Source: Saccoglossus kowalevskii
Lineage: Eukaryota; Hemichordata; Enteropneusta; Harrimaniidae
Assembly (NCBI RefSeq): GCF_000003605.2
Contig: NW_003124900.1
Span: 94,925 to 140,235, forward strand
Direction: 5' to 3'
Length of the DNA: 45,311 bases
The translations under genes were made by a program, and so were the position numbers. Below, one piece after another: positions 1-8,857 of the stretch. Position 1 is the first letter of the stretch, and each line of letters begins with the position of its first letter. The notes below the pieces were generated by a model. The model was not told the DNA's origin, made no database searches, and was given only the letters and a program-made list of their open reading frames with translations.

Positions 1-832
1 CAATACCATGGAAGGCTGTACAGTCTGAACTGATGTGTTCCATCAGATTGTCTTATCAGATAAATCTGACAGTGCCATAGAAGGCTGTACATTCTGAACT
101 GATGTGTTCCATCAGATTGTCTTATAAGATAAATCTGACGGTACCATAGAAGGCTGTACATTCTGAACTTATGTGTTCCATCAGATTGTCTTATCAGATA
201 AATCTGACGGTGTCATAGAAGGCTGTTCAATCTGTACTGATGTGTTCCATCAAACTGTCTTATCAGATAAATCTGACGGTGTCATAGAAGGCTCTACAAT
301 CTGAACTAATGTGTTCCATCAGACTGTCTTATCGGATAAATCTGACGGTGCCATAAAAGGCTGTACAATCTATACTGATATGTTCCATCAGATTGTCTTA
401 TCAGATAAATCTGACGGTACCATAGAAAGCTGTACAATCTTAACTGATGTGTTCCATCAGATTGACTTATCAGATAAATCTGACAGTGCCATAGAAGGCT
501 GTACAATCTGAACTGATGTGTTCCATCAGATTGTCTTATCAGATAAATCTGACAGTGTCGTAGAAGACTGTACAATCTGAACTGATGTGTTCCATCAGAT
601 TGTCTTATCGGATAAATCTGACAAGGTCATAGAAGGCTGTACAATCTGAACTGATGTGTTCCATCAGATTGTCTAATCAGATTAATCTGACAGTGCCATA
701 GAAGGCTGTACAATCTGAACTGATGTGTTCCATCAGATTGTCTAATCAGATAAATCTGACAGTACCATAGAAGGCTGTACAATTTGAACTGATGCGTTCC
801 ATCAGATTGTCTTATCAGATAAATCTGATGGT
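1..832. repeat. 69-bp tandem satellite, about 12 copies, each with a GATA palindrome
   Basis: The phrase GAAGGCTGTACA recurs every 69 bases (for example at 11, 80 and 149) through about 12 units; the array runs off the left edge of the window. Each unit carries the core TTATCAGATAA, two GATA motifs in inverted orientation. Seven units have the core exactly and the others differ by one or two bases (positions near 5, 9, 10 and 11 of the array show TCGG, TAATC or ATTAA variants). Because 69 is a multiple of three, reading frames stay open across several units on both strands, but this follows from the period and is not evidence of coding. Confidence 0.95.
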
Positions 833-1840
833 GACAACAGATCTCTACAACATAGAGCAGAAAAAGCTATGTACAGCCAATAAAGATTGAACCATAGACC
901 TTGCATTTACATTACATTATTTAACCATGTCATAATTTTTCCCGCCAAAATTTTGATGCAACTTTTTGCACATTTTTCTGTATTTTCTTTTTAAATGGAA
1001 AACCTATTAGCTGCAGATCTTGAGCACATTTTTTTGGTAAATTATGAAAAAAACGATGTAGGTTTATTTAGATGACTGACATTCATAATGGTTTCAAAAA
1101 AATAAACATAGCAAATTTAACAAATTGTGTTGTTTGATTTTGACTTTTTAAATCTTTGTGCGCCAAAGTCAACTTTAGGCACCATCCACAAAATTGTTTC
1201 ATTTATAGTCTGCACATTAAATGTTGTGAAAAATTCAAAAATTTTTGATCAAAAAACTAGAAGCAATATCACATTTTGTCTGTTTGTTACAAAATTAGGA
1301 TTAAATTTAGTGAAAATTACAGAAATGTGAACAAATTTGCCCAAATTGAAGCAGGGGAAAACATTTTGCACTCAAAGGTTCAAAATATCATTTTAAATTT
1401 TCCTTGCACTGTTCAACATTGAACCCCTATGTGATGACAATAAGTCCCTGATAATGTTATTTTTATAGTTTGCTAACACTTTAGTTTATTTTTCAAAATC
1501 TCTGAAATTTAAAGTACTAAGCCAATCACAGTGCTCCTTACATACAGTATTGTGCTTGGTCGTGTTTTACACATATGTCACTGTTAGAAATTCAGTCTTC
1601 TCATTGGCTGTTGAAAAATGGGACTTGACTGAAATTTGTTATCAGAATGTTCAGATCAATCTATGGTTTTCCTAATTATAATTGAAGTAAATGTTAGAAA
1701 AGTGAAAATTAAATGAAGTTGATATATTATGCTTAATACCTTAACGATTAACTTGCATTATATGGAATACACCAGCATCACCAGCCACACTTAGATTATC
1801 CAGTAACTTGGACGCTACATCACTGCTTTGTATTTTGCTC
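833..1840. other. AT-rich non-coding stretch
   Basis: No exon with credible splice sites or protein-like composition is visible on either strand. Only short open frames rich in F, K, N and I occur, as expected in AT-rich DNA. No structured repeat was noticed. Confidence 0.6.
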
Positions 1841-2027
1841 TACTGTGGAATACTTTATTTTCACTTGGAATTAATTTTCGCTGAAAATTAAATCCAGTGA
1901 ATATGCTTTTTTTCCTATATTTTACATTCAACTCGTCAAAAAACGGTGAAAATAAATTCCATACAAAACACCAAAAAAGTCCATTCAGCGAAAATTAATT
2001 CCAGCTAAAATAAAGTATTTTACAGTA
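1841..2027 (+). mobile_element. Foldback MITE, copy 1 (family with TACTGT...ACAGTA ends)
   Basis: The left end starts TACTGTGGAATACTTTATTT and the right end is the near reverse complement, finishing AAAGTATTTTACAGTA. The sub-terminal blocks GGAATTAATTTTCGCTGAA and TTCAGCGAAAATTAATTCC are also inverted. There is no coding capacity. Copies 2 (2121-2312) and 3 (31095-31276) share the ends and the interior TTTTACATTCAACTCGTC block. This is the pattern of a non-autonomous DNA transposon; the superfamily cannot be told because no clear target-site duplication was found. Confidence 0.8.
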
Positions 2028-2120
2028 CTAGATAGTCATTAGAGGTGTACTTGTCAGCATTATGATGTAAACTATTTTGACTAGTACATAAGTACACATA
2101 GGCAATTCAAAAAGAGAAAA

Positions 2121-2312
2121 TACTGTGAAATACTTTATTTTCGCTGGAATTAATTTTCACTGAAAAGACTTTTTGAGTGTTTTGTATGGAATTTATTTTC
2201 ACTGATTTTTGGCGAGTTGAATGTAAAATATGGGAAAAAAGGTATATTCACTGGATTTTATTTTCACGGAATCCATTCAGCGAAAATAGTGAAAATAAAG
2301 TATTCAACAGTA
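2121..2312 (-). mobile_element. Foldback MITE, copy 2, inverted relative to copy 1
   Basis: It begins TACTGTGAAATACTTTATTT and ends GTATTCAACAGTA. Its interior (GGCGAGTTGAATGTAAAA) is the reverse complement of the interior of the copy at 1841-2027, so the two elements lie about 95 bases apart in opposite orientation. Together they make a large imperfect palindrome of about 470 bases. No target-site duplication is obvious. Confidence 0.8.
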
Positions 2313-3428
2313 TGCTTTTAACCATCTTTGCTCAAAACTGTTGCATTATTTGAGTAATAACTAATATTTTTGTTATGCAAATCAGACACCATATATGTAT
2401 ATTTTTGTCCATATTATTGAGTATTTTCATAAATAGAGAAAGTTCTTGTTATTATCCATACCTATGTGTATTCTTCACATCACTGGTACTTGTTGTCATG
2501 ACAACCAGTAATCTTTTTTTCCTTTGTTGTCTCCTGTGTTTGATGACCTCGAAAGCCGACTATGTCTCAGCCCAGTCTTGGCATGATGACATTGTAATTT
2601 TGAATTAGGCAATAAAATTTATACCACTCCACCAACGCTCCGGGCTAGTACTCAGACTATGTTTCTAAATGTCTGCACTCTTAGCATCTGCGGCTTTCAA
2701 GCTGGCTAATGAACGAAGAATTCACCCCCCCCCCCCATTATCTGTTAGTGTATTTATTGTTTCTGCTTTTAATATCTCAATTTTACTCAGATGCTAATTA
2801 TGTGTTTTAAACTTGAACTCTGAGATCATAGTTTTATTGGAGTCTTGTTATGTGAATTATTTGATTTTCTAAAGTTGAGAAATCATGCGTATCTACTATT
2901 ATAAGCGTGTCCAAACGTTGGCAATTATTTTGGTTTCCCCTGTTTGATTTTCTTTTACTTACACCTTTGAACACTGCTTGATCTCAGAGTTCTAATTGAA
3001 AGCATAAATCCCATTACAGGGTCTGTAGTGAAAGCTGATCAATGATTATTAAATCAAGACCAGGTTTTTGCAATTGGAGATTTTTCTAGTAAAAATAGTG
3101 AAAACAGAAACAATTTTTTTTTCTAAGAGTTTATTTTTCATTTTACTTGGCAAAAACGTTTTTTTTTTTTTTTTTGATTTCCTAGATTATGTAATGTGTG
3201 ATTATATAACCATGAAAACTACTGGATGAGAATTTATTTCATTCTCTGAAGTTATTGTTTTTTTATTTTAAATATATGTATTCAGAGTTGTTTTAAATGA
3301 ACAATACTTTGTGAAGTTCAACATAACTTCTCCCTAGATTTCCAATGTGGGTATCATCATTTTGTCTATTGTAATCCGAGTTTTAGTATTAAAAGAATTA
3401 TTCCTATATGTATGGAAGCATCATCACA
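2313..3428. other. AT-rich non-coding stretch
   Basis: No supportable gene. It contains a C homopolymer of about 11 bases near 2727 and T-runs near 3115 and 3160. A 77-codon open frame at 2375-2608 on the plus strand has no recognisable domain and no splice context. Confidence 0.5.
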
Positions 3429-3865
3429 TCTGGTTATTGAGTTTTTTCTGATATTGTTTGATATTGTATGTCATGTCCAAGCTGAAATTGCCTTAATTTT
3501 GACCCTTGATCTATGCATATTAATTATATAATTTGCATAATAGACAATTCCAAGCTCTTGTACACTAATATACAATCACATTTATTTTGTGCATATTTAT
3601 CTATATCTGGTTATTGAGTTTTTTCCCTAATATTATTTGATATTGCATTTCATGTACACATATTGTTAGAATTCTTCATGAAGTTGTTTTTGCAGAACAC
3701 TATATTGTGCTGAGTACCAGTATCTGTGAAGGTGTCATGTTCATGTTGCTCCATGATTTATTGCTGGAATTTCATCAAGCATAGTACTTACTTAGCAATG
3801 GAATGCCAGGAATGGAATGATTGAATGTGGAAATTGGTGTTTTTAACTCAAAGAACACAATGGGA
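3429..3865 (+). repeat. Old dispersed repeat block, copy A
   Basis: This stretch matches 4577-4795 plus 5229-5380 in the same orientation. Shared blocks include AATTTGCATAATAGACAATT, CTCTTGTACACTAATATACA, GGTTATTGAGTTTTTT and TTGCTGGAATTTCATC. The block ending near 3475 and the one near 3606-3660 are themselves related, so the repeat has an internal partial duplication. No coding potential is seen. Divergence between the copies (substitutions plus small indels) suggests an old duplication. Confidence 0.8.
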
Positions 3866-4576
3866 GTCTTTGTGGTCTTGTGTATATGTTCCATTGATTT
3901 CTCAAGAACTGATAGTAAGATTTCAATGAAACTTGGTACATTATAAAATGCTCGGGGATAATGTGCCGACCTGACCAGTTTTGGATTGAAAAATGTTCAT
4001 ATTAATTACCTAATTTGCATAATAATGAACCAATTTTCAGTTCCACTGATATCTTGGCACTGACAAAATTTCAATGAAAAGTTTCATATGCATATGTAGG
4101 TGTTCTGGGATAACCACAAAACTGGTTAGTTCTTGGTTGAAATGCATGCATTTTAATTATCTAATTTGCATAATCAGCTAATTGAGCGTTTCCGTTCATA
4201 TCTCAAAAATCACTCAACAGATTTGGATGGTGCTGTGTAATGAGTTGAGTACCTGATTAGTTTGAGGCTGCAATCCATGCATAGTAATTACCTGATTTGC
4301 ATAAATTAACCAATTTGTTGATGCCATTTGTTGTTGGTGCTGTGGGATTATCCACAGACTTAAATAAAATAAATAACGTTTGTCCACTGGGAGGGTTGGG
4401 GAATAAATCATGTACCAGTATTTGTTAATCTTGCTAAATACATACATGATTTGAAATCAAATTTCCATATTTATTTTATTGGTACACCATTACCATATTT
4501 GGTCTGCATTTTGCCAGATAGTAAAAAACTTAATATTTGTTTTCACCTGTCTACAGACAGTCAATTTCTATATTTA
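3866..4576 (+). repeat. Degenerate tandem repeat containing octamer-like ATTTGCAT motifs
   Basis: The phrase TTAATTACCTAATTTGCATA recurs in diverged form near 4000-4020, 4150-4170 and 4275-4300, each followed by AATTAACCAATTT-like sequence and preceded by text resembling 'tatctcaaaaatcac'. The spacing is about 125-155 bases. Related copies are at 3515-3545, 4620-4650 and 5540-5575. Every copy carries ATTTGCAT, the POU-factor octamer on the reverse strand. The repeat looks old and has no coding capacity. Confidence 0.65.
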
Positions 4577-5380
4577 CCTGTCCAAGCTGAAATCGCCTTA
4601 ATTTTAACCCTTGATCTATGCATATTAATTACATAATTTGCATAATAGACAATTCAAAGCTCTTGTACACTAATATACAATCATATTTATTTTGTGCATA
4701 TTTCTATATACATGTATCTGGTTATTGAGTTTTTTTTCCCCCCAGTATTATTTGATATTGCATGTCACGTATGCATATTGTTAAAATTTTTCATGAGGCC
4801 AGACTTTTATTATCTCTTGTTTCGCGGACCCGCCGAATGAACAGGAACCGAAAATGAAATAAAAATAAAATTTTATTTCAGTGTAATTTCTCGCGCCCGC
4901 CGACTTGTAAGCGCAAAAAATTGCTAAAAAAAAATATTATTTTTATCTTCATTTTTTTACCGCCCACCGCATAAGAAATCCAAGTTGCATTTTCGTGGGA
5001 GTATCATGATCAAAGTACCGAAGTCTCGCGCAGATGAGAAACAAGGTTATAAATGGAATACAATTTTATTTCATTTCTTCTCTCCGATCAATGATCTCAC
5101 TTACAATTCTTTGAGAATCACACAAATCTAATGGAAAAAAAGAATTAATTTAATTTTTTTCCGCCCTCCTCAAAAAAATTGCCTTAAAAAAACTTGAGAA
5201 ACAAGGAATAAAAAAAAGTCTGGCCTGAAGTGTAACATTGTTTTTGCAGAACACTATTGTTTCTATGTGTGAAGGTATCATGTTCATATTACTCCATGAC
5301 TTATTGCTGGAATTTCATCCAGCATGGTACTTACTTAGCAATGGAATGCTTGAATGTAGTGGAAATTGGTGTTTTTAACT
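4577..5380 (+). repeat. Old dispersed repeat block, copy B, interrupted by a MITE
   Basis: This is the second copy of the 3429-3865 block. It reads continuously to TTTTTCATGA (4796), is interrupted by the 429-bp element at 4797-5225, and resumes at TGAAGTGTAACATTGTTTTTGCAG. In copy A the corresponding sequence, TTCTTCATGAAGTTGTTTTTG, is uninterrupted and so represents the empty site. Confidence 0.85.
4797..5225. mobile_element. 429-bp MITE with GGCCAGACTTTT inverted repeats and a TGA target duplication
   Basis: The left end GGCCAGACTTTTATTAT is matched by the reverse complement of the right end (AAAAAAAAGTCTGGCC). The similarity continues through CTTGTTT (about 26 bases). The trinucleotide TGA lies immediately outside both ends (4794-4796 and 5226-5228), while the paralogous locus at about 3680 shows only one TGA and no insert. 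Three-base duplications are typical of PIF/Harbinger elements, so a Harbinger-derived MITE is the best guess. There is no open frame of transposase length. Confidence 0.85.
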
Positions 5381-5446
5381 CACAATCGGGAATGTGCAAT
5401 CCAAATAGTAGTGGCAAACCTGATCAGTTTTGAGTTGAACTCTGTA

Positions 5447-5538
5447 CAATCCCCCCTTGACAAAGTGAAGTCCCCCTCAATTGTTACACCAAAGGGGGAC
5501 AATCCCCCCTCATGGCTTCATCCTAGATGAAACACTGT
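5447..5538. repeat. Small C/G-rich hairpin insertion
   Basis: GTCCCCCT (5473-5480) and AGGGGGAC (5495-5502) form an 8-bp perfect stem with a 14-base loop. It is bracketed by two copies of AATCCCCCCT about 50 bases apart. The flanking DNA on both sides belongs to the old ATTTGCAT-containing repeat, so this piece appears to be a later insertion. Confidence 0.5.
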
Positions 5539-7774
5539 ATCAATTATCTATTTTGCATAATAATTAACCAATTTTCATCTATTCCACTTATATCTTAGCA
5601 CTGACAAAATTTCAGGTGTTTTGGGATAACCAACTTGTGTTTTGAGTTTGTTTGCTTTATGAACCAGTGAAAACTTATAGGGAATATCTAAACTCTGCGA
5701 GTGTTTGTAATTTTCCTATAGTTGAATGCTTGGTTATCATATGATTCGGACAATGATTTAAATTTAGGCAGAAGGTGATGATGTATATGAGAAAAAGGGT
5801 GACCACCCCATACCCTGCAAGAAAATAAAATTCATCGTTACTGCTCATCAGCATATGAAGCAGTAACCAAGGTAACACACGTTATCAACCAACATTTCCA
5901 TTCTTGCTCATGGAGCACTCAGCACAGCTTACAGGGATATTTATGTGAGCAATTATTCAAACCATTAACTATCAAAATTGTTCTCATTGCAACCCTTAAT
6001 TAGTACACTTCAATTTATTTGCAATACAATTGTAATTAATCTAGTCATTTTGAGAATGTGATAGAGACGTGGCAAGGGAAACGTTATTATATAGGTTTGT
6101 GTTGTACAGTTTGTTATTTAAAGGCAATTGAATTATTTCATTCCTGGAGTGTTTTATTTTTTTCTGGTACTATACTAGTAGCTTCGCGATGATTGGCTTT
6201 CGCGGTGAGTGGCACAAACTTGTTTTTTCTTCAGTGTTGAGAATGTTTTAAAACTGACGGTTTAGCAATATTAGGGATCGTCAACTTGCCCATGGGAGCT
6301 ATAGGTTTTTAATATTTTTTTTTACATATTCATGTATACATATACTATAGTATTCATAGTATCTTTTGCTTACTGGTTTGACTACACTGTTCGGTTTCCA
6401 GTTCTTGTATATTGTGTTCACCATGATAAATATCTGATTATTCGGAATACTAGACATACTATTTTCAAGGATGCATTTATTTCGACTCGTGCGAGATATA
6501 AAACATAAGAGTATCTTTTTTCAGAAGTCAATACATCAATCATTTATTCTAAATTCTGGTAACGTGAATGCAATAAGGTACTGTAATATAGATCTACAGA
6601 GCAGCTGCTGTACCATCTTGTGGTCAATATGGCCCCATGTAAATTTATACGTGTCAAAAAACATTGTTTTTTAACCCAAATTCAAACGTGTACCGCTGGA
6701 AGATGACTATGATGCATACCTACATGTATATCTATACCATATTGCTTCACAATTACAAATTGACAAGTTTAGACATTTAAAATTAAATTTTATTAAATTA
6801 AAAAAAAAAAAACTACAAAAACTGCACAACCATGCAATGCGAATACAGTGAATCACATATGTCTGGTAAAATTCAATTCATACTGCGTAATTTGGCAACC
6901 CTAGATATTAGGTTATTTAAAAACACGTCAAATGCCACAATGTACAGATTTGATCAACATTGCTTGGGAAGACTAATATCACAGCAAACATAATATTAAT
7001 AGTGAATAAAATGTAGAACAAGGCATCCCAGGGACTGACTGACTTCTTCTTTAAAATATTCTGGGAAATATCAATCATAAAGTTCATTTATTTATTCACA
7101 ATATATGCCTGAATCAGTTAAAGATGAAATTTGAAGCTACTCGAAGAAATGGTTTCTGATTTACTGAAAACAAGGTTTTTTTTTGTTAAGAAAAAAAAAA
7201 AAAGAAAAAAAATCAAAGATGGCAGATTTCACAAGGAGTGGCTAGAGGTCACTGTTTTGAATGGAGGACTGCAGCATGTTGATGACTGCTACATTTTTAA
7301 TTTTTCTTGGTCTTCATGAAATGTTCATTTTCAAGTTTTGCAAAAATGTTGTCTTTCATGAAATTATAGCTGTCTATGGTACATTGTTAGAGCGGGTGCA
7401 AACAAGATTCATATGGGTATTAAACTTGCAACTTTCCTAGTAAAGTCTCTATCAATGTTCCAATAACCCCATCAACTTCGCCCGTACAGATAATTCACAA
7501 CTTCTTTTGTATATTCACAGCAATGTTGTAATATGAAAACAGACAACAACTTAGCCATAGTATGTACAGAGACAAAAAATAATTAGTTCAAAATCAAGTG
7601 GGAAAGTGAAATTGTCACAAAATGTAGCAAATCATTTTCTTAACATTAGATTATTTGATAACGCTATCTTGCAATATTCATGTGGACTTTCCTAGAAAGT
7701 TTGCAAAGTTCCATACAAATCTTGTGCCCACTGTTTGAAGGCTAACATGACTCTGAACTATTTTCAAGCCAAAT
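5539..7774. other. Non-coding spacer downstream of the minus-strand gene
   Basis: Apart from one more copy of the ATTTGCAT-type repeat at 5540-5640, I see no exon, RNA gene or structured repeat. There are A-runs near 6800 and 7190. Short open frames here (60-90 codons) have no recognisable features. Confidence 0.5.
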
Positions 7775-7780
7775 TTTATT
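7775..7780 (-). terminator. Polyadenylation signal AATAAA (minus strand)
   Basis: The plus-strand TTTATT reads AATAAA on the minus strand, about 40 bases beyond the stop codon of the ten-exon gene at 7820-7822. The position fits a short 3' UTR. The signal is common in AT-rich DNA, so this rests mainly on its placement. Confidence 0.55.
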
Positions 7781-7819
7781 TAAAAAAATCGACAATAACA
7801 TAAACAGCATCTACTGTGA

Positions 7820-8857
7820 TTAGAGTAACGCTGTTGCTGTTAAAATACCTTCTAGATTATTTGAGGCATTTTTTTCTGCCTCATTTTGAGTGGATTCAGT
7901 TGTCCCATCATCTTTGCAAACTTCCTCCTCATTGTCCTTTGACTGCTTTTCATCAATCTTCCTTGAGTCTGTTTTCTCTGTTGTCAGTGTTTCCACATGT
8001 GCATTATTTTTCTCCTCCACAACATTATCAGTTTCATCCAACTCAATCTCTGGAGGTTGATCATCATCTTTGCTCGCTATGACGATGCTTGCATCACCTA
8101 CATCACCCTCCTCATCACCTTCCTCTTGGAGGGGAGCTAGTGATCCTTTTGAGGTCGTTGAACTTTTCCCAACATCAATATTCTCATTTACATACTTGTC
8201 CAAAGTAGAGTCAACTTCTTTGGAGGTGGAGTCGCGAGGTTCTGGTGATGGAGGAGGAGGTGCTGGGGCAACGTCTTCGATGCTTTGTTGATCGGCAAGT
8301 CGCTGCGCCACCAACTCTGAATGACCAGATTTTCTACTGCTATCTGGGCTTTTGTTATAATAGTCACTTTCATCAACAATCGGCCACGGTTCCGGTGACT
8401 GCATCTCTGGTGCAGATGTGTGGTATGACTGTATTGGAGACTGTTTCGATTTCTCAGACACTTGCGGGATCACGCTGTTCGCTAACGCTGGGGACTTACT
8501 ATTTGATGTGACCTCGGATTTTTCTTGCGGTAACAACAAATCCGGAGGTGGTGACGGCGACATGAGTGGCACCGTACTACTCCTTGGACCCTGCAGCGTT
8601 GACCTTTCCATGTATTCGCTCTGTGCCTCGGCAATCGTTCCCAGTGGTTTCTCCTGAGTTGTAGTTGCCATTAAGTGAATGTGTGAAGTCATGGGTGTGT
8701 TTGCTGGTGTCCGTGGCTGAATAGGAGACCAGTTCTCATCATGTTTCCACGTTTGACTAGTCTTGGGTAAAGTATTGGGAGTGCCCAAGGGTGGTTTTGG
8801 AACATGAGTTGATAAAGATGGTGATAGGGCATGCAGTGGATATTCTTCCTCCCCATC
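7820..8857 (-). CDS. Terminal exon: Ser/Pro-rich then acidic disordered tail
   Basis: The exon starts after the acceptor TTTTTTTTCCACAG in phase 0, with an acidic DGEEEYP opening, and encodes about 345 residues to TAA at 7822-7820. The first half is rich in S, P and T, with a PSPPPDLLLP stretch and a PAPPPPSPEP run. The second half is dense in E and D with interspersed K and N, and reads as a long disordered acidic tail. It holds about 40% of the protein. Open frames of 60-90 codons on the opposite strand here are shadows of this exon. Confidence 0.9.
   Translation of the reverse strand, partial: DGEEEYPLHALSPSLSTHVPKPPLGTPNTLPKTSQTWKHDENWSPIQPRTPANTPMTSHIHLMATTTQEKPLGTIAEAQSEYMERSTLQGPRSSTVPLMSPSPPPDLLLPQEKSEVTSNSKSPALANSVIPQVSEKSKQSPIQSYHTSAPEMQSPEPWPIVDESDYYNKSPDSSRKSGHSELVAQRLADQQSIEDVAPAPPPPSPEPRDSTSKEVDSTLDKYVNENIDVGKSSTTSKGSLAPLQEEGDEEGDVGDASIVIASKDDDQPPEIELDETDNVVEEKNNAHVETLTTEKTDSRKIDEKQSKDNEEEVCKDDGTTESTQNEAEKNASNNLEGILTATALL

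Noticed and set aside
306-575. 89-codon minus-strand and 66-codon plus-strand open frames in the 69-bp array
   Set aside because: The period is divisible by three, so any frame free of stops in one unit stays open in the next. Both strands are open at once and there is no splice or initiation context.
1-832. CRISPR-like array
   Set aside because: Units are contiguous with no unique spacers, and the surrounding genome is clearly eukaryotic.
7816-8657. Plus-strand open frames of 73-88 codons
   Set aside because: They are antisense shadows of the large terminal exon of the minus-strand gene, whose splice site, phase and stop are all consistent.
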